Notes: a model not told the origin generated them from the sequence alone. A stretch of DNA of 64,000 bases from JACKHO01 sp041398745 (GCA_041398745.1 JAWKUB010000004.1:744001-808000), one strand, 5' to 3'. Positions 36,985-46,507 are shown, counted from the stretch's first letter. Made by a program: numbers and translations.

Positions 36985-38439
36985 ATGCAAATCACCACGA
37001 CAAGGAATCAGAACACTTTCCCGTATCTTCTGCTCATGCTGCTGACGGCGGGAATCAGTGCCCCCGTCGCGTTCGCAGATGCAGAACCTCAGTCGGATGT
37101 CGCCAATGCGCCGCTCGTCGTTCATGAATGGGGCACATTTACGAGTTTCTCCGGTTCCAACGGAGTCAGGCTCGAATTTCGCCCACTGACTCAAAACGAC
37201 CTGCCGAGCTTTGTAAACGGGGCCTTCACAAGTTTATTTTCGAAGCTGAGCCTCAGCGCGATCCAGCGTCTCGAAACGCCCGTCACTTATTTCTACACCG
37301 ACGTCGAACGCGACGTCCTGGTCAGCGTCGATTTTCCATCCGGCCTGCTGACGGAGTTCTATCCCCCGCCTCGAATTATCAAGCCAGCATTCACGCCGGG
37401 ATATCAGGTTCCCACCAACACATTCGATGGCAAGACAACCGCCGGAATTCCCATCCGAGATGGCCATGCCGACTGGGGGCAAATTCACCTCATTCCGGTG
37501 AACAAGCTGGCGCCTGGCATTCAGGACGAAAAGCTGGCCCAGAGAATTGCCAGCCACATTGAGCAAACCATTGTCCCGGAAACGAATGGCAACCCGTACG
37601 GCTACGCACGCATGACCGACTCAGCCATGGTGCAGGTTCGCCACGCCGAGAACACGCAATTTCCTCCTGCCGACAAGAAACACACCAACGCCCTGGAATT
37701 TTCATCCCGCTTCGTAGCCGCCGGAGACTACTTTGAGAAGTTTTTGTTCTACCGAGGCGTCGGCCAATTTGACTTGCCAGTGTCGATGTCCTCAAAGGAC
37801 GGTCAGACCTTTCACATCCAGAATGAGGGTGATTTCCCGTTGACCGGCCTGTTCCTGGTGGAACAAAAGGACGGCAAGCGACGCTTCACCGCCCTCTCCT
37901 CGCTGCCAGCCAATTCCTCGGTCGACTTGAATCTGCCCGCGGCACCCATCCAGAACGACACGCTGGCCTCCGAAATGGTGATATCGCTTGTCCAGTCAGG
38001 CCTCTACGAGAAGGAAGCCATTTCCATGATTCGCACCTGGAGCGAATCGTGGTTCGACGAGGAAGGCACACGGCTCTTTTACATCATCCCCGATGAAGTC
38101 ACCGACGCGCTCCTGCCTCTCCACGTTTCGCCGCAGCCGACAGAACAGGTACGAGTCATGGTTGGTCGACTGGAATTCCTGGCCCCCGACGTCGAACGTC
38201 AGGTCGAAGACATGGTGACACAAAGCTACAGCGACCGCGCTCTGGTGGAACTCGCCGCAAATGGGCAGTCCGCCCAATTCGAGTTAACCCCGGAAACGCT
38301 GACGCAACTCCAGCAACTCGGCCGCTTCGCCGACCCCGCCCTCGTCCGCGTCGCTCAAATTACCGAATCCCCTGCCCTCCGTAGCCACGCCCAACTCATG
38401 CGAACTACACTGCAGAACATGGAGCGTAAGCAGAACTGA
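36985..38439 (+). CDS. Large exported protein with HEWGTFTS motif, unknown function
   Basis: A 484-residue protein with a signal peptide (FPYLLLMLLTAGISAPVAFA) and GGAG-like ribosome site. The mature start VVHEWGTFTSFSGSNG is a motif I recall from uncharacterised planctomycete exported proteins. The rest is beta-rich with HVSPQPTEQVRVMVGRLEFL near the end. It diverges from the ECF sigma gene with 173 bp between them and could be under that sigma factor, but no promoter can be named. Confidence 0.68.
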   Translation: MQITTTRNQNTFPYLLLMLLTAGISAPVAFADAEPQSDVANAPLVVHEWGTFTSFSGSNGVRLEFRPLTQNDLPSFVNGAFTSLFSKLSLSAIQRLETPVTYFYTDVERDVLVSVDFPSGLLTEFYPPPRIIKPAFTPGYQVPTNTFDGKTTAGIPIRDGHADWGQIHLIPVNKLAPGIQDEKLAQRIASHIEQTIVPETNGNPYGYARMTDSAMVQVRHAENTQFPPADKKHTNALEFSSRFVAAGDYFEKFLFYRGVGQFDLPVSMSSKDGQTFHIQNEGDFPLTGLFLVEQKDGKRRFTALSSLPANSSVDLNLPAAPIQNDTLASEMVISLVQSGLYEKEAISMIRTWSESWFDEEGTRLFYIIPDEVTDALLPLHVSPQPTEQVRVMVGRLEFLAPDVERQVEDMVTQSYSDRALVELAANGQSAQFELTPETLTQLQQLGRFADPALVRVAQITESPALRSHAQLMRTTLQNMERKQN

Positions 38440-38542
38440 GTTTCATATGCGCGTCGCATACTACTGTTGAGGCAGACGAGAGTTTCGCCCCGATTCAGTT
38501 GGTTGAGGTGCGGCATCAAGACGATGGCTTTATGAGGTTGCA

Positions 38543-39040
38543 ATGGAATTCGACACAGGGCAACATAACTCGAGTTCGTATGAGCTTCAGAAATGGGATG
38601 CTTCGACGCTGGAGCAGTTCGGCCTGCCCGCCGAGACCTTGGGCACGCTCACTACAACAGGACTGCCTCGAAAGAAGAATTTGGAGCCTTTGGCGAACTC
38701 GCCACATCGCCTGATCAAAACTGATGGTTATTCCTACCTTGTTGTCGCAATTGACAGTGGATTCCTGTTAGCCGTTGAAACCTCCATGGGAACCGTCGTT
38801 TGGATCGATGATGAATCGAATGAGCTAAGGTTCGTCAACTCATCATGCAAACATTTCTTAGATTGTTTGGTCCTGTATGATCGGATGCGGCAACATGGCC
38901 GCGAGATTGACGCAAGTGCACTGCCAACGCTCGTTAGGGAAACAGAAGCTGCGATGGAAAAGGTCGATCTGAAAATATTTGATGGCTTGGAGAACTACTG
39001 GTCCGTAGTGTTCGAGCGAATTCACGATGAATTGCCGTAG
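38543..39040 (+). CDS. SUKH-4-like immunity protein
   Basis: A 165-residue soluble protein. The start with FGLPAETLGTLTTTGLPRKK and the central SYLVVAIDSGFLLAVETSMG, VVWIDDESNELRFVNSS resemble the SUKH-4 family (SMI1/KNR4 superfamily), whose members neutralise polymorphic toxins. No toxin gene lies beside it, so it would be an orphan immunity gene. The family match is by pattern only. Confidence 0.6.
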   Translation: MEFDTGQHNSSSYELQKWDASTLEQFGLPAETLGTLTTTGLPRKKNLEPLANSPHRLIKTDGYSYLVVAIDSGFLLAVETSMGTVVWIDDESNELRFVNSSCKHFLDCLVLYDRMRQHGREIDASALPTLVRETEAAMEKVDLKIFDGLENYWSVVFERIHDELP

Positions 39041-39364
39041 CTGAACCGGGTTCCGCATCGCGGAACAAATCCTTCTATTCGTAGCACTCAATTCTCGTTG
39101 CCTGCTTACATTTCGGCTTGCGATCTTTCCGCTCGACCACTCGTCAGTCGTGCTGGCATGGCAGCGCACCTGCCTCTCTGCGATCCTCCGCGTGCTCTGC
39201 GGTAATCCACTACTCCGTCAGCATGAGTGCATGACGACACCTGCTGGTTGCCCTGTCGGCCGGCGCACATCTCAAATCGCCCCTGTGCTGGAACATCCCG
39301 CTGCCATCCCGCTAGGATGGTCGCACACAATCGTACCCAAACTTCCGCTCAACACAGGCCGACC
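39041..39364. other. Intergenic stretch with no recognisable gene
   Basis: These 324 bp contain open frames without protein character. The one that continues into the esterase gene (from 39227) has an N-terminus unlike a signal peptide, so it is treated as untranslated. Confidence 0.5.
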
Positions 39365-41251
39365 ATGAACTCACCTGTACGCCACGTCAGCTTGGCGCTC
39401 TTCCTTGTTGCTTTCACCGCAATGGGCTCCTCGCTCTTTGCCCAGAAAATGCCAAGGGAAGACGTCATTGAGGTCCCCGCATTGGTAGACGGGCTGAGCG
39501 TCAGCAACGTGTTTCAATCCAACATGGTCCTTCAGCGTGACAAACCGATTTCAATCTGGGGATGGGCATCCCCCGGTGAAGAAATCGCAGTCGAGTTCGC
39601 AGGTGCAACTGCGTCAGCGACAGCCGGTGATGACCGTGCCTGGAAGGTGACGCTTCCGGCTGTTCCTGCAAATAGCGAGCCGCAGCAGGTGGTCGTCAAA
39701 GGTGCAGACACGTCGCTCGTCCTCGACAATATTCTCGTAGGTGATGTCTGGGTCCTCGGTGGACAGAGCAACATGGAATTCGAGTTGGCGAAGGTCGAGA
39801 ACGGCAACCTCGAAATCGTCTCGGCGAACTATCCGGAAATTCGCATCCTGACGGTCCCTTATGGTCAGGGGCCGGAACTGCAGCAGAACTTCGCCCGGCT
39901 GCACCAGTGGAGCGACTGGTCGAGTCGGCATTTCCGCAAAGGGGACTGGGACGTTTGCACCCCGGAAATTGCCCGCGAACTTTCTGCCATTGGTTACGTC
40001 TTTGCCCGCCGCATTCACAGGGCGAGCAATGTGCCCATTGGTGTCATCGACGCCTCACGCGGCGGGACCACCGTTGAAACCTGGACACCGCTCGCCGTGC
40101 TGCGAGCAATGGACAGCCCCACCACGCAGGCCAAACTCGCGACGTTTGACCAGTCAGTCGCCGATTGGGATCCTCAAGCAGACCTCGAACGCCGCATTGC
40201 CGATCACCAGCGATTCATTGAACGGCAAACCAAAGAAGGAAAACCAATCCCGGACGACCGCAAGGAACCGCCCAGCGATTTGCGGCCCGGCCCCATTGGC
40301 AACCACAACTTCCCCGGCCATTGCTACGCCGGCATGATTTCGCCCCTTGCCGGACTCTCCGTCAAAGGCGCGATTTTTCATCAGGGCTACAACAACGCTT
40401 TCGAGGGATCGCTCGGTGCCGAAATCTACCGCGACATTTTCCCTGAGATGATCAAATCCTGGCGTGCTGCGTTTAATGACCCCGAGTTGCCGTTCGGCAT
40501 TCTGTCGCTCTGCACCGATGGTAATCCCCAGACACGCGACGACTACTGTGAGAAAATGTTCAACGCCGGCATCGAAATTCGGGCGGCACAGTATGAGACG
40601 TTTCTTGACCTCTACAACGCGGGCGACCAGCAAATTGGGTTCGTCAGCACGTACGACCTGCGGCGCCGCTGGTATCACCCGCAACTGAAAATCCCGGCTG
40701 GCGAACGCATTGCCCGCTGGGCACTGGCCACACAGTATGGCTTTGACCGCGACGTCAAATGGAAACCGCCCATGCTGCTGGGAATGCAGCCACAGGACGG
40801 CTCACTCCTGCTGCAACTCGACGTCGACGTCCAGGACCCGGCAGATGGTGCCATCGAAGGCTTCGCCATTGCCGGAGAAGACCGCAAGTTTCATCCCGCC
40901 GATGTCGCTTACTTCGAGAAAGGCAAAGACGACCGCGGCCGCGTGCAGTACGACCGCAAACAACTCGTCCTCACCAGCCCCATGGTCCCGCACCCCATCC
41001 ACTTCCGCTACGCCTGGGGCCGCAATCCCATGGGCAATCTCCAAACCGCCGGCAACCTCGACCTCCCCTTCGCCACTCAGAAGAGTGATGACTGGATTAT
41101 GGAAGCAGTTCCCTCAGGCGTCTTCGAAGAACAACCCGACCGCCCCATCTCCCGCGGCGATCAAGCCAAAATCCTGCAGGCCCTCCGCGACCAGGACAAA
41201 GCCCGCAGAATCAAAGAAGCCGAACTCGTGCTGGAAGAGTTGGGTAAGTAG
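39365..41251 (+). CDS. Exported sialate O-acetylesterase-like SGNH hydrolase
   Basis: A 628-residue protein with a signal peptide (HVSLALFLVAFTAMGSSLFA). It has the family start VFQSNMVLQRDKPISIWGWA, then GDVWVLGGQSNMEFELAKV with the catalytic Ser near residue 134, and IFHQGYNNAFEGSLG. Such enzymes remove O-acetyl groups from sialic acid or plant glycans; in planctomycetes they often serve polysaccharide breakdown. No partner glycan genes are adjacent. Confidence 0.87.
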   Translation: MNSPVRHVSLALFLVAFTAMGSSLFAQKMPREDVIEVPALVDGLSVSNVFQSNMVLQRDKPISIWGWASPGEEIAVEFAGATASATAGDDRAWKVTLPAVPANSEPQQVVVKGADTSLVLDNILVGDVWVLGGQSNMEFELAKVENGNLEIVSANYPEIRILTVPYGQGPELQQNFARLHQWSDWSSRHFRKGDWDVCTPEIARELSAIGYVFARRIHRASNVPIGVIDASRGGTTVETWTPLAVLRAMDSPTTQAKLATFDQSVADWDPQADLERRIADHQRFIERQTKEGKPIPDDRKEPPSDLRPGPIGNHNFPGHCYAGMISPLAGLSVKGAIFHQGYNNAFEGSLGAEIYRDIFPEMIKSWRAAFNDPELPFGILSLCTDGNPQTRDDYCEKMFNAGIEIRAAQYETFLDLYNAGDQQIGFVSTYDLRRRWYHPQLKIPAGERIARWALATQYGFDRDVKWKPPMLLGMQPQDGSLLLQLDVDVQDPADGAIEGFAIAGEDRKFHPADVAYFEKGKDDRGRVQYDRKQLVLTSPMVPHPIHFRYAWGRNPMGNLQTAGNLDLPFATQKSDDWIMEAVPSGVFEEQPDRPISRGDQAKILQALRDQDKARRIKEAELVLEELGK

Positions 41252-41268
41252 AGGCAGTTTCCAAACTC

Positions 41269-41300
41269 GGTGGCACAGACATTCCTGTCTGTGTTTTCCT
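41269..41300 (+). repeat. Dispersed hairpin repeat family A
   Basis: GGTGGCACAGACATTCCTGT followed by CTGTGTTTTCCT. The inverted core CAGACA-TTCC-TGTCTG is perfect and is followed by a short T-run. It begins 18 bp after the stop codon of the esterase gene. Confidence 0.62.
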
Positions 41301-41349
41301 GAAGAGCAAGTCAAAGGCTGGAAGGTTTCGAAACAACCTTGACTAGCAA

Positions 41350-41390
41350 AGTGCCATGCCCACGTCGCGCAGCAGCGTGGGCATGCTTGT
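41350..41390. repeat. Dispersed hairpin repeat family B (short copy)
   Basis: GTGCCATGCCCACGTCGCGC followed by AGCAGCGTGGGCATGC. The arms CATGCCCACG and CGTGGGCATG are perfect complements. Longer copies with extra flanks occur at 53225 and 60841. Confidence 0.62.
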
Positions 41391-41643
41391 GTGGCGATTG
41401 AGATCAAGAACGCGTGCCACGGCTGTGCGAGTCGTGCTATCAATTGGGCGACGCAGAACGTAACGGTGGCGTCGCCAATTCGATCAAAATCCTACGCCCG
41501 CCCCGCACGGCTGTCACAGCCGTGGCACACAGACTTTCCGATCAACAGGGGCACCCGGCCTCCGCACGTCTCCATCAGCCCATCCGCTCATGACTCTCAT
41601 CAAGCTTAAAAAAAGCTCATTCTTGAATCTTCCAACATAATTA

Positions 41644-41670
41644 TTGACTGAATGTGTGTGTGTGTATAAT
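41644..41670 (+). promoter_or_regulatory. Promoter with (TG)6 spacer upstream of the double-glycine leader gene
   Basis: TTGACT (41644-41649) and a perfect TATAAT (41665-41670) are separated by 15 bp. The spacer is GAA plus six TG units (41653-41664). It lies 81 bp upstream of ATG 41751 and points into the locus. One more TG unit would give the optimal 17-bp spacing. Confidence 0.55.
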
Positions 41671-41750
41671 GCCGAACTAGCCTTGGTGACCACTAGGGCT
41701 GGCTGCTGGAGGTGGCTTTCTTTTCAATCACTTCAGTTGGGAGCGGACGC

Positions 41751-42218
41751 ATGGGTTTAACATTCGTGGCGGCAGGGCATCTGAACAAGTCCGGGTTTAA
41801 GGGATTGTCGCTCATGGCCATTGCGGTCATGGCCTTGGCATACCTCTGCAACACTCAGCAGGCACCTGGGCGGACGTTATCGGATTCCGAAATGACGTCG
41901 ACTTACGGAGGCGCCTTCTTGTGCAAGAGGCAGAGGCCGGAATGCGCCGCGAGCAACAGCCGCGCGTACGTTCCTGCCTGCTCAGCCCTCAATCAAATGG
42001 AATGCATGGGCTCCAAGTACGAACAAACAACGAGTACGCCAGACACAATCTGTACAACTACTCCAGAACTCAGCGTGTGCACCTTCGATGGCGATCCGGA
42101 CAATGCGGTTCCGTGTCTGGTCATCAACATGCGTGTTTGGGTTAACGGGCAATGCACATCAACGTCCAACAGCCAGTACACTGTTCCCCCTGATACCGAT
42201 GGACAACTGTGCTTCTAG
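41751..42218 (+). CDS. Cysteine-rich protein with double-glycine leader motif
   Basis: A 155-residue product. A membrane segment (GLSLMAIAVMALAYL, residues 18-32) is followed by RTLSDSEMTSTYGG, which fits the double-glycine leader pattern: Leu and Ser at -12 and -11, Glu and Met at -8 and -7, and Gly-Gly at 53-54. Cleavage there would release about 101 residues with nine cysteines, suggesting a disulfide-stabilised secreted peptide. C39 peptidases cut such leaders, and a C39 domain is encoded about 1.1 kb downstream. The long segment before the leader is unlike classical bacteriocins. ATG 41751 has GGAG upstream; an upstream in-frame start at 41712 is less likely. Confidence 0.65.
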   Translation: MGLTFVAAGHLNKSGFKGLSLMAIAVMALAYLCNTQQAPGRTLSDSEMTSTYGGAFLCKRQRPECAASNSRAYVPACSALNQMECMGSKYEQTTSTPDTICTTTPELSVCTFDGDPDNAVPCLVINMRVWVNGQCTSTSNSQYTVPPDTDGQLCF

Positions 42219-42343
42219 TGTGACTGGGTTCTTCTGCAACCTCAGCACTGTTCTTTGAATTGGCTCGTTGGTGTCCGATTCTCACGCGAGCTGTTATGAT
42301 TCACCGAAGCGAAGATGAATAAAGACATCACGGGGAGGGATGC

Positions 42344-43345
42344 ATGTACTACCTGTTCCTGTTTGTATTCGTAATTTTCTCTGTGACCCCACAGGTGAGC
42401 ATGGCTGCCGAGACGGAATTTGTGGGTGATGACTCACTGCGGCTCGCCGTGCTGGATGCGTTGGCAACGCATGAAGCGGCTGTCGCGTCGGGGCATTGGA
42501 TTGGCGAAGTCACGCTTCAGGAGAGTTGTACCCGAGGGGAGCATCTCCGTGAGATGTCTGGGCCATTGGAGCTAATATGGAAGGGAGATCGCACATGGGG
42601 AGAGTACTCTTTTCAGGAACTGAATCGTTTGGGTGGTCGCTTGAAGAGTGTGCAGTACCACGACCGGGTCATCAGGGTTGATGGGACTGTTTCCAGGCAG
42701 GATCTTGAACGCGGTATCGTCTATGTGACCCAGTCCACATCTGACAGAGTCGGATACGTACGAGAACCCGCTAAGATGCGACCTGACGAACGCTGGTTTC
42801 GCTATGGGACTACAAAGTGGCCGAAGTATCTCTCAATTCCCTGCACTGAATTGCAGAACGTTGAGGTGACTCGTTCAGAATCTGTGCGAATGCGTGACGG
42901 ACTAATTCGCCTACTGCTGGAATATAATGTCGATATGACTCTTGAAGTTTTCGCTGACGAAAATCAGGGGCTCAATATCGTAAAATGGGAGGGCACGTGG
43001 AATGGTTCGCGCAATGTTGGCTCAGCCCGTTGGAAGCAGACACCGGAAGGAGTTTGGTATCCCGAGCAAATCGAATACAGCTGGCCCAAGATGTACTGTT
43101 TCGACGTGCCCGAACACTTTGTGCTGAAGACGACTTCGTTCGAGTCGAATCCTGACATCAACCCCAAGTTGTTCGACTGGCGGACCAATTTGCCTAAGGG
43201 AACGAAATACCAAATTGTGCGTGCGGACGGCACTCACGTCATGGAAGGTGTGCATGGGCAAGGCAAAACGGAAACCGCCCAGGAAGTTCTCGATCGTCTT
43301 GCCAAAGAAGCGAAATCGGGTTTCGCTGTCCCCAACAAGAAATAA
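42344..43345 (+). CDS. Exported protein of unknown function in the C39 locus (333 aa)
   Basis: The protein has a signal peptide (MYYLFLFVFVIFSVTPQVSM, cleaved near AAE). The mature part is beta-rich with regularly spaced aromatic residues (WIGEVTLQESC, LELIWKGDRTWGEYSF, GVWYPEQIEYSWPKMYCF). This recalls outer-membrane lipoprotein-sorting (LolA-like) or DUF-type half-barrel proteins of planctomycetes, but no family can be asserted. It ends only 12 bp before the C39-DUF1573 gene, so the two are surely co-transcribed. Confidence 0.7.
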   Translation: MYYLFLFVFVIFSVTPQVSMAAETEFVGDDSLRLAVLDALATHEAAVASGHWIGEVTLQESCTRGEHLREMSGPLELIWKGDRTWGEYSFQELNRLGGRLKSVQYHDRVIRVDGTVSRQDLERGIVYVTQSTSDRVGYVREPAKMRPDERWFRYGTTKWPKYLSIPCTELQNVEVTRSESVRMRDGLIRLLLEYNVDMTLEVFADENQGLNIVKWEGTWNGSRNVGSARWKQTPEGVWYPEQIEYSWPKMYCFDVPEHFVLKTTSFESNPDINPKLFDWRTNLPKGTKYQIVRADGTHVMEGVHGQGKTETAQEVLDRLAKEAKSGFAVPNKK

Positions 43346-43357
43346 TGGCGTGGCCTC

Positions 43358-44989
43358 ATGTGGAATGACATCCTGTGCTACCTTATCCTGATTTGTCTAT
43401 GGAGCGGGCCGGTGGTCGTGGCGCAGGAACGTTCTTCGGGAGGCATGTCGGTCGACGCCGTCATTCAGAGTAATGAAGCGTGTGGACGGAACTGTTTGTA
43501 CATCGCGTTGAAATCGTTGGATGTCGAAGCAGGTTCCCTGGCCGATTTGGAAAGCCGAATTGGGCAACCGCCTGCGGGAGGGTATTCGTTAAAGCGGCTG
43601 CAGGAAGGAGCTGAGTCCTACGGAATGCATACCTTGGGTGTGCAAACTTCAGTAGAAAACTTAGCACTCAGGCCACGTCCCTTCGCCTGTATTGCGCACT
43701 ACAAGACCGGGCATTTTGTGTTGCTGCTGGATGCGGTTGGCAAGAGCCGAGGCGTAAAAGTACTGGACCCTCCACAGTCTGCCATCGACCTCCCACGGGA
43801 GACGTTTGAGTCGCTGTGGTCGGAACGGGTCTTGCTGATTTCCCCCGAACCATTGTTAGCCGAAGAAGATTTGCCAAAACCATTTCCCTGGCTTACCGTT
43901 TTCGTGGGTTTCGCAATCCTGGCGATATTGGCGTCACTGTTTTATGTGAGGCGTTGGCACCTGGCAGTTGCGGCCTTGGGGTGTGTGAGTCTACTGACAG
44001 CGGGTTGCGGGAGGCAGCCGGCCAATACGACGCCTGAGGATGTGCGTCCCGCACTTCCGGCAATTACTATAGAAGATCCACGACGTGACTTAGGGGATGT
44101 GCCGCTAACCGCCGACATGCCGGAAATTGTGTTTACGATTAAGAACCGGGGCGATGCAGAGTTGCAACTCATGGGAATTGAAACATCGTGCACGTGCGTC
44201 GATGCAGTACCAACACGATCCAGAATTCCTGCTGGCGAACATGCAGAACTCAAGTTGACGGCGCGGTTGCAGGACCCTGGCGATGGCACGGCGTCAGTCG
44301 TACTGCGGACGAACGATCCTTTGCAGGATGCAGTGACGTTGTCGGTCAAGTGGAATGCAATTGCTCCCTTGGAGTTGTCTTCAAAGTACCTTGTGCTCGG
44401 CAAAATCAAAGGGGGCGAGACGGCCGCGCAACCCGTTTCATTGGTGGTCAGAGACCCCAGTTACAGCGGCCAGGTGACCTCTGTGGAATGTCATCCTCCC
44501 GATGTTGTACAAGCAGTCCCGGTCTCTGAGACCGAATGGAAAATCAGAGTTCTGGGTAAGGGGGCTCGCCGCGAGCAAATGGGAAGCGTTGTCTTTCGAC
44601 TGCAGGACAGTTGGACGGAAACTCTGCTTTTGACGCTCAAGTGGGAGGTAGACCACTTGATTCGCTGTACGCCGGAGCGAGCATTCCTGGACGTGGGCTT
44701 TCCAGGCAGTGAAAGTAAGAAGCCGATTCGGATATCACTTGATGCGGAACGGATGGCAGCGGATCCATTGCAGGTGGAGTTCATTACTCAGCCGCCAGGA
44801 GTGACGGCGGAAGTCGCACCACCTGAAGGTGGCTTGGAGCAAACCTTGACGTTGACCTGGGAACGTCCGGAAGAATCTGGTGTCATGAGCGGCGAAATAC
44901 AGTTGCGTGGCCGTGGGCTCAGCGGGGACGAAGTAGTAGTGTTGCTACCGATTAGCGGTATTGTTCGGGAGAGCAGTCCCAGTCAGTGA
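43358..44989 (+). CDS. C39-like peptidase fused to membrane segments and DUF1573-like domains
   Basis: A 543-residue protein with an N-terminal signal or anchor (ILCYLILICLWSGPVVVAQ). A C39-type peptidase domain follows, with Gln37, Cys42 (QSNEACGRNCLYIAL), His119 (YKTGHFVLLLDAV) and Asp137 (VLDPPQ), so the catalytic set is complete. Next is a membrane helix (about 176-197) and a second hydrophobic stretch with an internal lipobox-like LTAGC (Cys217). Residues about 230-540 contain DUF1573/ASH-like beta domains: FTIKNRGDAELQLMGIETSC, then CTCVD, and VVLRTNDP. C39 domains usually occur in ABC exporters; here no transporter is attached. The likely role is trimming double-glycine leaders outside the cytoplasm. 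Confidence 0.82.
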   Translation: MWNDILCYLILICLWSGPVVVAQERSSGGMSVDAVIQSNEACGRNCLYIALKSLDVEAGSLADLESRIGQPPAGGYSLKRLQEGAESYGMHTLGVQTSVENLALRPRPFACIAHYKTGHFVLLLDAVGKSRGVKVLDPPQSAIDLPRETFESLWSERVLLISPEPLLAEEDLPKPFPWLTVFVGFAILAILASLFYVRRWHLAVAALGCVSLLTAGCGRQPANTTPEDVRPALPAITIEDPRRDLGDVPLTADMPEIVFTIKNRGDAELQLMGIETSCTCVDAVPTRSRIPAGEHAELKLTARLQDPGDGTASVVLRTNDPLQDAVTLSVKWNAIAPLELSSKYLVLGKIKGGETAAQPVSLVVRDPSYSGQVTSVECHPPDVVQAVPVSETEWKIRVLGKGARREQMGSVVFRLQDSWTETLLLTLKWEVDHLIRCTPERAFLDVGFPGSESKKPIRISLDAERMAADPLQVEFITQPPGVTAEVAPPEGGLEQTLTLTWERPEESGVMSGEIQLRGRGLSGDEVVVLLPISGIVRESSPSQ

Positions 44990-45007
44990 TCACGCGGGAG
45001 ACCAGCC

Positions 45008-46003
45008 ATGTATGCTTGCAAGCGGACGCCGGTGCCATTTCGGAGGGGTTTCACCATTGTGGAGCTCCTGGTGGTCATTGCAATTGCGGCATTGCTGATG
45101 GCCATGCTCATTCCAGCCGTGCAGGCAGTACGCGAGACGAGTCGGCGTGCGCAGTGCGTAAATAATCTTAAACAAATTGGTGTCGCAATTCACAACTTTG
45201 AAGGGTCGAACCGACGACTACCACAACGAGCCAAACGTTTCTGTAGCGGGCCACCTTCAGGTGGTAGTTCGTTCCACTCAGAACTGCTGGAGTACTTGGA
45301 TCAACCGGTACTGGCCGCCGCAACACTCACTGGAAACTGCGAAGATCCACAGTTCTTCCACCCTCCCCCGCCTGGTACGTATCCGCCTTGGTATTCCGTT
45401 GCGTTGGAGCCCGTGGCCGTGTTTCGCTGTCCGTCTGACCCACGCGACTACGGTAACAATTATCGCTTTTGTATTGGGGCGACGAACCTGGAAACGTACG
45501 ACGGCGCGTTTGATTGGACCAAGATGTCCGACATTACCGATGGCCTTTCAACAACTGCGGCGGTTTCCGAGAAAGTCAAAGCGTCGCTCTCCCCGGACTG
45601 GGATCCAGAAACAAATTTCTGGTACACAGGCCTGCAGAAAAACATGTCAGCCCCTGTTCCTGATGGGGAAGACGTGCTGAATTTGTGTGGTCAACTGACG
45701 GGGCCACCGCTCTCGTATCAGCCACTCACTGGGTACACTTGGGCTGCAAGTGGAACAGCGTTTACCGAGTACAACCATGCTGCAACTCCGAATAGTCGTG
45801 GCCCAGATTGTGCCATGAACTATATGCCCCCCTGGAGGGGAGCACCAATTCCTTATGGCTATGGAGCTGGTCCTACCCGAGCCACGAGTTATCATCGAGG
45901 TGGAGTCAACTTGCTCTTTATGGACGGACATGTCGAATTCATGAGCGATTCCGTCTCCTTGCCAGTCTGGCGCGCCCTCTCGACGCGAGCTGCCAACGAT
46001 TGA
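45008..46003 (+). CDS. DUF1559 pseudopilin-like protein
   Basis: A 331-residue protein with a type IV pilin-like start: RRGFTIVELLVVIAIAALLM (prepilin cleavage after Gly, Glu at +5). It continues with CVNNLKQIGVAIHNFEGSNR and ends with GGVNLLFMDGHVEFM, both signatures of DUF1559 (the latter its C-terminal H-x-DG block). DUF1559 proteins are greatly expanded in planctomycetes. The gene starts 18 bp after the C39-DUF1573 gene, so it belongs to the same transcript. Confidence 0.93.
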   Translation: MYACKRTPVPFRRGFTIVELLVVIAIAALLMAMLIPAVQAVRETSRRAQCVNNLKQIGVAIHNFEGSNRRLPQRAKRFCSGPPSGGSSFHSELLEYLDQPVLAAATLTGNCEDPQFFHPPPPGTYPPWYSVALEPVAVFRCPSDPRDYGNNYRFCIGATNLETYDGAFDWTKMSDITDGLSTTAAVSEKVKASLSPDWDPETNFWYTGLQKNMSAPVPDGEDVLNLCGQLTGPPLSYQPLTGYTWAASGTAFTEYNHAATPNSRGPDCAMNYMPPWRGAPIPYGYGAGPTRATSYHRGGVNLLFMDGHVEFMSDSVSLPVWRALSTRAAND

Positions 46004-46107
46004 GGAATCCAGCGTAACCGTACTTATCCGGTGGTCACCGGCTGCGAAATCGACCAGAATGCCGTCGCAAGTCCCTGTCGTCGATGTTTCTTCAGTGATC
46101 CCACCAC

Positions 46108-46476
46108 ATGACTCAAAAGCGATTCACACTCATCACGGCATTCCTGGGTTGGATGTTCACCGGCGTCGTAGTGTCTCTCCGGCCGCTGGCGGCCGATTCT
46201 GCGACGAAAGAATTGTTGGTGGAAGCTGCCACCAAGGAAGTCATTGGGGAGTGGTTTGCGGCGGGTGGCTGGGGTCAAATTGCTGAATTGGATCCGGATA
46301 ACGTACGAAGCGTGAACAGCAATTTGCCCTCAGGGATTTGGACGTTCAATTCGCCTTGTGGGCAATCTGTCGAACTCAAGGATAACGCAATTCGCGACAG
46401 ATTGACCACAGCCACCCGTCGTTGGCCTGAGCGTACCGTCCCAATCTTGGCTTGCAATGAATTCGTCCGATGCTGA
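46108..46476 (+). CDS. Small exported protein of unknown function (122 aa)
   Basis: The protein has a signal peptide (TLITAFLGWMFTGVVVSLRP) and about 95 mature residues with LVEAATKEVIGEWFAAGGWG and GIWTFNSPCGQSVELKD; it ends with FVRC. The three cysteines could form a disulfide. No family is recognised. It follows the DUF1559 gene by 104 bp and is probably the tail of the same locus. Confidence 0.6.
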   Translation: MTQKRFTLITAFLGWMFTGVVVSLRPLAADSATKELLVEAATKEVIGEWFAAGGWGQIAELDPDNVRSVNSNLPSGIWTFNSPCGQSVELKDNAIRDRLTTATRRWPERTVPILACNEFVRC

Positions 46477-46507
46477 CAATGCTCGGGAGGCACGGGTGAG
46501 AGGTAAT

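Noticed and set aside
39227..39364. Extended N-terminus for the sialate O-acetylesterase
   Set aside because: The added residues precede a clean signal peptide that starts at ATG 39365.
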